Assembly (NCBI GenBank): GCA_963663395.1
Contig: OY760226.1
Span: 4,464,001-4,528,000 of the forward strand
Length of the DNA: 64,000 nt
From: Azophilus sp963663395
GTDB taxonomy: Bacteria > Pseudomonadota > Gammaproteobacteria > Pseudomonadales > Azotimanducaceae
Direction of reading: 5' to 3'
Numbering within the stretch: position 1 is the stretch's first letter; every line of letters begins with the position of its first letter. The position numbers were made by a program, and so were the translations under genes. This document shows positions 41,101 to 49,572 of the stretch, piece after piece. The notes under the pieces were generated by a model. It was not told the origin of the DNA, did not search any database, and worked only from the letters and a program-made list of their open reading frames with translations.

Positions 41101-42648
41101 ATGTATCCCGGCAAGTGGGCAAGCCTGTTTCCGGACAAGCCGGCAGCGATCAACTCGCAGACCGGCGCATCCGTCAGTTTCCGGGAACTCGACGGGCGTT
41201 CCATCCAGATCGCCCGACTGTTGCACGACCGCGGGCTGCGCCGCGGCGACCACCTCGCGGTATTCATGGAGAACGACCTCCGCTACTTCGAGATTGCCTG
41301 GGCGGCCATGCGCTCCGGCCTCTATTTCACCATGGTCAACCGGTATCTCACCGCCGACGAAGCGGGATATATCGTCAACGACTGCGGTGCAAAAGCGCTG
41401 ATCGCCTCCGCCCGCCTGGCCGAGGTGGCCAGTGACCTGCCGCGCCACGCCCCCGCATGCGGATTGCTGCTCAGCCTGGACGACATCGAAGGCTTCGAAA
41501 ATCTGGATGAGGCCCGGTCCCGCTATCCCACCAGGCCAATGGAGCGGCAACCCCTCGGCTCCTTCATGTTCTACAGTTCCGGCACCACCGGCCAGCCGAA
41601 GGGCGTCAAGCACACGCTCGCCGATGCCGAGGTCTCCGACCCCAACGACCACCATGCTTTCCACGCTCATAGGTGGGAATTCGACGACGAAACGGTATTC
41701 CTTTCTCCGGCGCCGCTCTATCACACTGCCCCGGCCTTTCTCTCCGTCTCCACCCAGGCGCTCGGCGGTACGGCGGTAATGATGCCCAAGTTCAATCCCG
41801 CCGAAGCGCTGGCCGCCATCGAGCGCTACCGGGTCAACCGCAGCCAGTGGGTGCCGACCATGTTCATCCGGATGCTGCGGCTGCCGCCGGAAGAGCGGGC
41901 TCAATACGACCTTTCCAGCCACGAGGTCGCCATCCATGCCGCGGCGCCCTGCCCTGTCCAGGTCAAGCAACAGATGCTGGACTGGTGGGGGCCCATCATC
42001 TACGAGTACTACGCGGGCACGGAGGCCAACGGCTCGACCCACGTGGGGCCCGAGGAGTGGCTCGCGAATCCCGGAACGGTCGGCAAGCCCATTGGCGGCG
42101 CCCTGCACATCTGCGACGACAACGGCGCCGAACTGCCGCCCGGGGAAGTGGGCACCATCTATTTCGAACAGGCGAACCACTTCCACTACCACAACGACTC
42201 GGAAAAGACGCGCAAGGCCGAGCATCCGGAGCGCGGCGACTGGACGGCACTGGGGGATGTCGGCTACGTGAACGAGGAGGGCTACCTGTTCCTGGTCGAC
42301 CGCAAGACCTTCATGATCATCTCCGGCGGGGTGAACATCTATCCCCAGGAGATCGAGGATGCGCTGATCATGCATCCCGGGATTCTGGACGTGGCCGTCA
42401 TCGGCGTACCCAACGAGGACATGGGCGAAGAGGTGAAAGCCGTGGTGCAGTTGGCGGACAGCATCGAACCTTCAGTGGCACTGGAGGCGGAACTGATCGA
42501 GTATGCCCGCGCCAACCTGGCCCACTACAAGTGCCCGAAGAGCATCGATTTCGTCGACGAGCTGCCGCGCCTGCCCACCGGCAAACTCTACAAGGGCGCT
42601 CTCAAGGACAAGTATTGGAAGCGCACGGGCCACGCAAGCCGCATTTGA
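41101..42648 (+). CDS. Acyl-CoA synthetase (AMP-forming, ANL superfamily)
   Basis: 515 residues from ATG 41101 after GGGAGGA. ANL motifs: FYSSGTTGQPKGVKH (A3), YEYYAGTEANG (A5), GDVGYVNEEGYLFLVDRKTF (A7-A8 hinge), IISGGVNIYPQEIE and the catalytic Lys in LPTGKLYKGAL. The product activates a carboxylic acid as acyl-AMP and then acyl-CoA in the cytoplasm. The substrate could be an aromatic or aliphatic acid from the neighbouring pathway. An SDR gene follows 18 bp later in the same operon. Confidence 0.9.
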   Translation: MYPGKWASLFPDKPAAINSQTGASVSFRELDGRSIQIARLLHDRGLRRGDHLAVFMENDLRYFEIAWAAMRSGLYFTMVNRYLTADEAGYIVNDCGAKALIASARLAEVASDLPRHAPACGLLLSLDDIEGFENLDEARSRYPTRPMERQPLGSFMFYSSGTTGQPKGVKHTLADAEVSDPNDHHAFHAHRWEFDDETVFLSPAPLYHTAPAFLSVSTQALGGTAVMMPKFNPAEALAAIERYRVNRSQWVPTMFIRMLRLPPEERAQYDLSSHEVAIHAAAPCPVQVKQQMLDWWGPIIYEYYAGTEANGSTHVGPEEWLANPGTVGKPIGGALHICDDNGAELPPGEVGTIYFEQANHFHYHNDSEKTRKAEHPERGDWTALGDVGYVNEEGYLFLVDRKTFMIISGGVNIYPQEIEDALIMHPGILDVAVIGVPNEDMGEEVKAVVQLADSIEPSVALEAELIEYARANLAHYKCPKSIDFVDELPRLPTGKLYKGALKDKYWKRTGHASRI

Positions 42649-42666
42649 TCACCACGGAGACAACCG

Positions 42667-43434
42667 ATGACAGACCTATTCGACCTGACCGGCCGCATTG
42701 CCGTGGTAACCGGCGGTTCAAAGGGCATCGGCCGCATGATCGCCGATGGCCTGGTGCGCCGGGGGGTGCGTGTCTATATCACGGCGCGCCATGCCCATGT
42801 CTGCCTGCAGACGGCCGAGGAGCTGTCGGAATTCGGCGAGTGCATCGCCATTCCCAACGATCTCGGTTCCCTGGACGGCGTGCACGAGCTGGGCGCCGAA
42901 CTCAAGCAACGGGAATCAAGGCTCGACATCCTGGTCAACAACGCCGCCACCGGCTGGGTGGCGCCCTTCGACGAGTTTCCGGAGAAAGGCTGGGACAAGG
43001 CCCTGAACCTCAACCTGAAGGCCGTGTTCTTTCTGCTTCAGCAGCTCGCGCCGTTGTTGCGCGCGGCTGCGAGCGCAGAGCAGCCTGCCAAGGTCATCAA
43101 CATCTCGTCGGTCGACGCCCTCTTTCCGAGCCCCGACCCCTCCTATTCCTACACGGCGGCCAAGGCGGGCCTCAATCACCTGACCCGGCATCTGGCCAAG
43201 GACTTTGCCCCGGATCACGTGTACATCAACACCATCGTGCCGGGGGCGTTCGCCACCGACATGAATGCAACGGCCAGGGAAAACCCGGAGCTGTTAACCC
43301 CGCACATTCCTGCCGGGCGGATCGGGCGGCCGGAGGATATCGCCGGAACCGTGGTGTACATGGCATCGCGGGCGGGCGACTACCTGATGGGTGAGACCCT
43401 GGCGCTGGACGGCGGTTTTACCTACGCGCGCTGA
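42667..43434 (+). CDS. Short-chain dehydrogenase/reductase
   Basis: 255 residues with a complete classical SDR fold: VVTGGSKGIGRMIADGLV (cofactor loop), LDILVNNAATGWVAPF, NISSVDALF (Ser), YSYTAAKAGLNHL (Tyr-x-x-x-Lys) and a final GGFTYA. The sequence resembles 3-oxoacyl-ACP reductase/RhlG-like SDRs. Cotranscription with an acyl-CoA synthetase suggests a role on acyl-CoA or on a product of aromatic breakdown. In contrast to the SDR at 13033, all catalytic residues are present. Confidence 0.88.
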   Translation: MTDLFDLTGRIAVVTGGSKGIGRMIADGLVRRGVRVYITARHAHVCLQTAEELSEFGECIAIPNDLGSLDGVHELGAELKQRESRLDILVNNAATGWVAPFDEFPEKGWDKALNLNLKAVFFLLQQLAPLLRAAASAEQPAKVINISSVDALFPSPDPSYSYTAAKAGLNHLTRHLAKDFAPDHVYINTIVPGAFATDMNATARENPELLTPHIPAGRIGRPEDIAGTVVYMASRAGDYLMGETLALDGGFTYAR

Positions 43435-43466
43435 GTCGGGCGCGGGCAGAGTGACGATACGGGCGT

Positions 43467-44393
43467 TCAGGTATTGAGCGCCGCCACCTCCGGCAATACC
43501 TCGTCGATCAACTGCCGCGTCTGCGACAGCATCTCCTCTGTTCCCGAGGCGATCGGGCGCAGCACGAACTTGTGCACCCCGGTTTTCCGGAACTCGTGCA
43601 GCAACGCCATGATTTCGGTCACGCCTCCAATCGCGGCGAAGCCATTCGGATCGCGGCCGAGCCGCTCGCTGAGGAAACGCCGGTAGCGGGTCACGATCGG
43701 TTCGTCCGGCGAACCGAAGCGGAAGCCGAAGCCGGCTCCGTAGTGGTCTTCGTCGATAACGCGGCCGAGTTCATCGGCGCGCGTCTTGATGGCCGCGATG
43801 ACCGGGGCCGTTTCACCGGCGGAGGCGATGCCCGCCTGCCACCCCGTTCCCCACCGTGCCGTGCGCTCGATCGCCCGGGGGGCCGAGCCGCCCACCCATA
43901 GGGGCAGCGGATCCTGCACGGGGCGGGGAAAGATGCTCGCCTCATCGAGGCGGTAACACGTGCCTTGAAACGAGACGGGTTCGCCGGTCCACAAGCGGCT
44001 CAGTATCTCGAGCCCTTCGTCCATGCGCTTGCCGCGCCCCCGGGTCGGCGTGCCCGTGGCGACATAGTCGCGCGACAGCGAACTGCCGATGCCGAACGCC
44101 GGCAACAGTCGCCCCTCGGAGAGAACGTCGATGGTGGCGCACTGCTTGGCGGTGAGCACGGGGTCGCGCAGGCCGAGGCTCGCCACGTTCATGCCGAACT
44201 TGATGCGGCGCGTCCGGCCGGCGAGCGCCGCCATGACACTCATGCACTCGAGCCCACCGTCGTCGCCGATAATGCGATCCGACTGCCAGATCGAGTCAAC
44301 GCCGCCGGTGTCGCACAAGTCTACCCAGCGCCAGAAGCCGCGCGCATCGTCGAAAGTGAAGTTGCCGATGCCGACGCCGGCGCTGATGGTCAA
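43467..44393 (-). CDS. Luciferase-like (LLM class) flavin-dependent oxidoreductase
   Basis: 308 residues with a bacterial-luciferase-like TIM barrel. Features: GGVDSIWQSDRIIGDD, RRIKFGMNVASLGLRDPVLT, AKQCATIDVLSEGRLLPAFG, MDEGLEILSRLWTGEPVSFQ and LPLWVGGSAPRAIERTARWG. These are the common landmarks of F420- or FMNH2-dependent LLM proteins. The reaction is unknown; such enzymes often oxidise heterocycles or transform hydroxylated acids. It converges with the SDR gene and diverges from the nicX-like gene 160 bp away, so it may belong to the same heterocycle pathway. Confidence 0.85.
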   Translation of the reverse strand: MTISAGVGIGNFTFDDARGFWRWVDLCDTGGVDSIWQSDRIIGDDGGLECMSVMAALAGRTRRIKFGMNVASLGLRDPVLTAKQCATIDVLSEGRLLPAFGIGSSLSRDYVATGTPTRGRGKRMDEGLEILSRLWTGEPVSFQGTCYRLDEASIFPRPVQDPLPLWVGGSAPRAIERTARWGTGWQAGIASAGETAPVIAAIKTRADELGRVIDEDHYGAGFGFRFGSPDEPIVTRYRRFLSERLGRDPNGFAAIGGVTEIMALLHEFRKTGVHKFVLRPIASGTEEMLSQTRQLIDEVLPEVAALNT

Positions 44394-44555
44394 TGCCCGT
44401 CTCCTGCTGTCGTGGTCATCGCGTCATGATCCCGGAGAAGTAGCGTCCGTCGCAAGGGGGCCCTGCGAACGCCGCCAGGTCGGCCAGGTTCGCGACGGGC
44501 ACGTTCGTGTAACATCCCGTACTTGGGAAACGATGCAGCGAGAAGGGGGGTTTAC

Positions 44556-45252
44556 ATGTTCGAAGACCGCATCGAGGCCAAGTGGATCGACTCTTTCGTG
44601 CGTGTCTTCGAGGCCTCGAAGGTGCAGGCGGGCGATGACGTCGCGATTCTGTCCGAGACGCAATCTCGCAACCTGAAATTGCAGCTTTGCGAACTCGCGC
44701 TGCTCCGAATGGGTGCCCGTCCCTACCACCTCATGCTGCCGACGCCGCCGCAGGAGTTCAGCATGCCGGTGCGCTCGAACGGCCGCACCACCTGCCTGCA
44801 GAACATTCGCCCCGTGGTCGAGTTGCTGGCCAGTTCCGCACTGGTCGTGGACAACACGGTCGAGGGCATCCAGCACACCAACGAACTCCGCGAGATTCTC
44901 GAGCGCGGCACGCGTGTACTGCACGTGATGAACGATCATCCGGATGTCCTCGAGCGCTTCGCCCCCGACCCGTTGCTCAAGGAGCGGGTTACCACCAGCG
45001 TCAAGATGATGCGCGCCGCCAAGGCAATGCGGGTCACCACCGAGGCGGGCAGCGACCTCACCGTGGACCTGACCGGGGCGCCGATACAGGGAACCTGGGG
45101 TTTCTGCGACGAACCCGGCCACATCGATTTCTGGCCCGGGGGGATGGTCGCCTGTTTTCCCGCCGCGGGTACCGTCAACGGCACCATTGTGATCGACGTG
45201 GGCGACCTGAACCTGACATTCAAACGCTACGTCGAGTCGCCCATTCGCCTAA
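44556..45252 (+). pseudogene. 5' half of a nicX-like (2,5-dihydroxypyridine 5,6-dioxygenase family) gene
   Basis: From ATG 44556 (SD AGAAGGGGGG) the frame encodes MFEDRIEAKWIDSFVRVFEA and, further on, GSDLTVDLTG, WGFCDEPGHIDFWPGGMVAC, GTIVIDVGDLNLTFKRYVES and PIRL. The last two match the NicX pattern around its iron ligands. The gene is broken after codon 232 by a 3.7 kb element. Together with 49003-49415 it would give 369 residues, close to NicX (about 350). NicX cleaves the pyridine ring in aerobic nicotinate degradation; the original substrate here may differ. Confidence 0.8.
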
Positions 45253-45264
45253 CCCATCTTTACC

Positions 45265-46096
45265 GTGCGCCGTGCAAAGGCTTCATTCCTCAGCGGGTGC
45301 GAATCCCGCCCGGCAATTGTCGCTCCAGCCGGTAGCAGTCGGAGCGGGCGAAGGAGGTAACGACATCGTCTGAAGCACTCCGAAGAAAAGGACCGCCATG
45401 GGCGGTTTAGCGAACATGCGGGCCGCAACGCGAGTGAACGCTGAGCAGGCCTCGAAAAGGGTAATGCGGAAGCCGACCCGGCGGTAATACGGGGAAGGCT
45501 GCCATCGGCAGGGAAGCGAGCGACGGACGCACCAGCCGGTTCCGCCGGGGTATTGGCGGTGGCACGCATGTAGGAGGGGGATGGATGCAACACGGGAAAC
45601 CCTGTCGGTGGTGTGCACGCACCAACCGGAATCCCGCGAGGGGCAGGCCGGGCCGGCAGGGTGGCGGAGAGGCTCGTAGTACTGAAGACGCCGGGTAATG
45701 CCGGTCGAGGAAAGGGGCCTCAGGCGAGGAGCGATGTCGGAAGGAAGAAGGCTGGCGGGAGTGGCAATGCCTGGACCCCGCGAAAGGGCAAGGATTCCGG
45801 AAGCATCCCATGCATAAGCGAAGGAGCCGAGCCGTAAGGGCTCGATGCTGTCGAGGCGTGAACAGGCTCGATGGCTCGCCGGACAGGCGACACTACGCAG
45901 AGCGGGCGCCGTGCAGCATCCGTAGACGATGTCGGAATTCACCGATCACCTGCGTATCCGTTTCGCCCCGGCGATCCGTGTGCGAGGCGCATGATCCTGC
46001 TGGAGAGCCCGGTGCCGGAAATCGGCACGCCGGGTTCGGGGAGCAGGGGCTGGAAACGTGACATAAGGTCGGCGCGCCAGCCCTTGACTCCACAAC
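45265..46096 (+). mobile_element. ORF-less group II intron, copy A
   Basis: Starts GTGCGCC (group II 5' consensus GUGYG). Near the 3' side 46005-46037 folds as domain V: a 33-nt hairpin with the AGC triad at 46006-46008, a GAAA tetraloop and a terminal GGGTTC. A domain VI-like stem (GGGGCTGG with CCAGCCC) follows, ending between 46090 and 46096. Only a short fragment resembling the N-terminus of intron reverse transcriptases (KTPGNAGRGKGPQ, before 45837) remains, so the intron cannot encode its own maturase. It matches 48155-48986 in inverted orientation over the full length. The 5' flank ends TTTACC in both copies, a plausible IBS1. Confidence 0.8.
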
Positions 46097-46253
46097 AACC
46101 CCGTGATTTTCGCCCGATCTTGCCGTGATTGACGGTTTTGGGGTCGGCAACTCGTTGTTTTCCGGTTCCTGGCGGGGTGGACTGGGCGATGTAGTGCCAT
46201 AATAATGTGATGTGGGTTGACATGGGTAGACCGCTCCGCTACCGTCACCACCC

Positions 46254-48065
46254 ATGTTCATCCGCCGTACCCTCACCCGCCGCACCGGCGGCCAGGACTA
46301 CCACTCCCACCGCCTCGTGCACAGTCAGCGCGACGGCGCCAAGGTCCGCCAGCGCACGTTGTTGAACCTCGGTAGCGATTTCGACCTGCCCAAAGCGGAA
46401 TGGCCAGAGCTGTGCCGGCGCATCGACGAGATCTTGAACGGCCAGGCGCCGCTCATCGACGATACGCCGGCTTCGGTTGAGGAAGAAGCGCAACGGATCG
46501 CCGCACAACTGCTGGCCCGCGGCCGGGCGGGGGACGCCGAGGCGGTGCGCGATCCGGTCCATGTGGATGCGGCATCGCTCGAGTTGACGCGTCCGCGCAG
46601 TGTGGGCGTCGAGCAGGTGGGGCTGTGGGCGGTCGAGCGGTTGGGCCTGATGGAGTTGCTGTCGACCCTGGGCATCAACGCGTCGCTGTGCACGGCGGCG
46701 GTGGCCTCGATCGTGGCGCGGCTGGCGTACCCGGCCTCGGAGCGGGCCACGCACGCCTGGCTGCGCGAGCGCAGTGCCTTGGGGGAGTTGCTGGGTGTGG
46801 ACTTCGAGACCATGGGGGCGATGCAGTTGTACCGGGCCTCGGATGCCTTGGTGGCACACCGCGAGGCGATCGAGGCGCATCTGTTCGAGAGCGCCATGGA
46901 CCTGTTCGATCTGACGCCGACGGTGACGCTCTACGATCTGACCAACACCTATTATGAGGGCGATGTAGCGGATCAGCCCGAGGCGCGGCGGGGGCATTCG
47001 AAGGAGAAGCGCAGCGACTGCAAGTTACTCACCCTGGGGCTGGTGCTGGACGGGGGTGGTTTTGTGCGGCGTTCCCGGGTGTTTGCGGGCAACGTCAAGG
47101 AAGACCGGACGTTGGCCGGCATGCTGGACGCGCTCGGGGCACCGCCGGGGTCGCGGGTGGTGCTCGACCGGGGCATCGCCACCGAGCAACAGGTCGACTG
47201 GCTGAAGGCGAACGGGTACCGCTACATCGTGGTCTCGCGCGAGCGCAAGCGCCGCTTCGAGCCCGAGGCGGCACTCGCCCATCGCACCCGCAGCGGCGGG
47301 GTGGTGCATCTCGAGAAGGTGGACGATGCCGAGGCGGGCGAGGTGCGCTTGTACTGTTATTCCGAGCAGCGTGCCGAGAAGGAGCGCGGCATGGCCAAGC
47401 GGTTTGCGCAACGCCTGGAGCGGGACCTCGATGCGATCAACGAGGGGCTGTCGCGGCCGCGCACGCAGAAGAAGCCGGAAAAGATCTGGAAACGCATCGG
47501 TCGGCTGGTGGAGAAGAGCCGCGGTGTCGGCCAACACTATGACATCACGGTGGCAACCGACGAGAGCGGCAAACGGGCCGTGGCGGTGATCTACCGCCGC
47601 AACCCGGTGGCCGGGACGATGCTCACCCATCCGGGCGTCTATTGCCTGCGCAGCAACGAGACCGACTTCAGCGAAGAGCGCCTGTGGCGCACCTTCACCC
47701 TGCTCACGGATGTCGAGGCGGTGTTCCGTTCCCTGAAATCCGAACTGGGCCTGCGCCCCATCCATCATCGCAAGCCGCGCCGTGCCGAGGGTCATCTGTT
47801 CATCACGGTGATCGCCTACCAACTGGTCCAGGTGATTCGCACCCGTCTGGCCGAGCGCGGCGACGAGTCCAACCGCACGGCAAGCTGGACGACGCTCAAA
47901 CGGATTCTCGGCGGCCGTCAGCGCGTGACCGCAACGTTCAAGCGCGCCGACGGACGCACGCTGCATGTGCGCAAGGCGACGCGCCCGGAACCGCAGCAGA
48001 AGGCCATCCTCGATGCCTTGGGCATCGCCTCCTCAGCCGGGGGGACACACCAGGCGGTCGTCTGA
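46254..48065 (+). CDS. IS1634-family DDE transposase
   Basis: 603 residues, apparently intact. Landmarks are MFIRRTLTRRTGGQDYHSHR at the start, the first catalytic Asp in TLYDLTNTYYEG, the second in VVLDRGIATEQQ and the Glu in AVFRSLKSELGLRPI, followed by the HHRKPRR segment. DLTNTYxEG is diagnostic of IS1634-type IS4-superfamily transposases. It lies between the two inverted intron copies. Motifs like ATGTAGTGCCAT occur on both sides (about 46186 and 48090) in the same orientation. Confidence 0.9.
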   Translation: MFIRRTLTRRTGGQDYHSHRLVHSQRDGAKVRQRTLLNLGSDFDLPKAEWPELCRRIDEILNGQAPLIDDTPASVEEEAQRIAAQLLARGRAGDAEAVRDPVHVDAASLELTRPRSVGVEQVGLWAVERLGLMELLSTLGINASLCTAAVASIVARLAYPASERATHAWLRERSALGELLGVDFETMGAMQLYRASDALVAHREAIEAHLFESAMDLFDLTPTVTLYDLTNTYYEGDVADQPEARRGHSKEKRSDCKLLTLGLVLDGGGFVRRSRVFAGNVKEDRTLAGMLDALGAPPGSRVVLDRGIATEQQVDWLKANGYRYIVVSRERKRRFEPEAALAHRTRSGGVVHLEKVDDAEAGEVRLYCYSEQRAEKERGMAKRFAQRLERDLDAINEGLSRPRTQKKPEKIWKRIGRLVEKSRGVGQHYDITVATDESGKRAVAVIYRRNPVAGTMLTHPGVYCLRSNETDFSEERLWRTFTLLTDVEAVFRSLKSELGLRPIHHRKPRRAEGHLFITVIAYQLVQVIRTRLAERGDESNRTASWTTLKRILGGRQRVTATFKRADGRTLHVRKATRPEPQQKAILDALGIASSAGGTHQAVV

Positions 48066-48154
48066 GGGGAAACCATCACGTTGGGCACGAATGTAGTGCC
48101 ATACGCGCGATTCGGCCAACCTAAGTTGTTGAGATACAACAGTTTATTTTTTTC

Positions 48155-48986
48155 GTTGTGGAGTCAAGGGCTGGCGCGCCGACCTTATGTCACGTTTCCA
48201 GCCCCTGCTCCCCGAACCCGGCGTGCCGATTTCCGGCACCGGGCTCTCCAGCAGGATCATGCGCCTCGCACACGGATCGCCGGGGCGAAACGGATACGCA
48301 GGTGATCGGTGAATTCCGACATCGTCTACGGATGCTGCACGGCGCCCGCTCTGCGTAGTGTCGCCTGTCCGGCGAGCCATCGAGCCTGTTCACGCCTCGA
48401 CAGCATCGAGCCCTTACGGCTCGGCTCCTTCGCTTATGCATGGGATGCTTCCGGAATCCTTGCCCTTTCGCGGGGTCCAGGCATTGCCACTCCCGCCAGC
48501 CTTCTTCCTTCCGACATCGCTCCTCGCCTGAGGCCCCTTTCCTCGACCGGCATTACCCGGCGTCTTCAGTACTACGAGCCTCTCCGCCACCCTGCCGGCC
48601 CGGCCTGCCCCTCGCGGGATTCCGGTTGGTGCGTGCACACCACCGACAGGGTTTCCCGTGTTGCATCCATCCCCCTCCTACATGCGTGCCACCGCCAATA
48701 CCCCGGCGGAACCGGCTGGTGCGTCCGTCGCTCGCTTCCCTGCCGATGGCAGCCTTCCCCGTATTACCGCCGGGTCGGCTTCCGCATTACCCTTTTCGAG
48801 GCCTGCTCAGCGTTCACTCGCGTTGCGGCCCGCATGTTCGCTAAACCGCCCATGGCGGTCCTTTTCTTCGGAGTGCTTCAGACGATGTCGTTACCTCCTT
48901 CGCCCGCTCCGACTGCTACCGGCTGGAGCGACAATTGCCGGGCGGGATTCGCACCCGCTGAGGAATGAAGCCTTTGCACGGCGCAC
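48155..48986 (-). mobile_element. ORF-less group II intron, copy B (inverted)
   Basis: Reverse-complement copy of 45265-46096, apparently identical over the regions compared, including the 5' GTGCGCC (at 48986 reading leftwards) and domain V. Its 5' exon flank reads GAGTTTACC. Sequence beyond the 3' end (left of 48155) differs from that beyond copy A, so the two ends are independent junctions rather than one duplicated block. Confidence 0.8.
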
Positions 48987-48998
48987 GGTAAACTCGGG

Positions 48999-49415
48999 CT
49001 AACCTTCGAGAATGACTACATCACCTCCGTCGAAGGCGAAGGCGTGGACGCGGAACTGTTCAAGCACTACAACGAGCACTGGGGCGACCGCGAGGCCTGG
49101 GCGGCCTCGCACCTGGGCTGGGGCCTGAACGATAACGCTCACTGGGAAGCCACGACCCTGTACGACAAGCGCGACACCAACGGCGGCGAGCAGCGTTGTT
49201 TCGCGGGAAACGTGCTGTTTTCCACCGGCACCAATCCGGCCGCGGGGCGTGAAACCCACGGACACTACGACATTCCGCTGCGCGGCTGCACGGTTACGCT
49301 CGACAATACCGTGGTTGTCGACCGGGGCCGGGTGGTCGAAGCCGCGATTCAAGCGTTCGTGGACGAAGGCAAAGACGCCGACCGCCCGGAGATGCTTTCC
49401 ACGCGGTACCAATAG
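48999..49415 (+). pseudogene. 3' half of the nicX-like gene
   Basis: Frame resumes at the second CTAA copy: LTFENDYITSVEGEGVDAEL, then HLGWGLNDNAHW, FAGNVLFSTGTNPAAGRETH and YDIPLRGCTVTLDNTVVVDR. In NicX the corresponding region is SHIGWGL, FYGNFLFSTGPN, CHLDIPLRNC. The His-containing HLGWGLN and GHYDIPL segments correspond to iron-ligand regions of the family. The open frame has no further damage, so the disruption by the element is probably recent. Confidence 0.8.
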
Positions 49416-49572
49416 GGCCGGCTGCAGCGGGCCCGGAAGTCTCCGAGCGTCAGTTTTTCTACGCCGGCAACCCCCAGGCCGAAGTCGAGGCACAGCGTCA
49501 CCGAACGGCAGAACGCGGGGTCTAAAGGGCCACGGACTTACGTCCGCACTTTCGGCGCCACGCCGGGCATAG

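Larger units (their letters stand above)
45253..48998. mobile_element. Composite element: IS1634-type transposase with a group II intron near each end, inside the nicX-like gene
   Basis: Outer ends are CCCATCTTTACC (45253-45264) and, reverse-complemented, CCCGAGTTTACC (48987-48998): 9 of 12 bases agree. CTAA occurs directly outside both ends (45249-45252 and 48999-49002). Deleting the element and one CTAA rejoins the host gene in frame (PIRL-TFENDYITS), so this is an insertion with a 4-bp target duplication (up to 6 bp if CTAACC is counted). Inside are two 832-bp inverted repeats recognised as group II introns, and the transposase gene between them. Confidence 0.85.
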
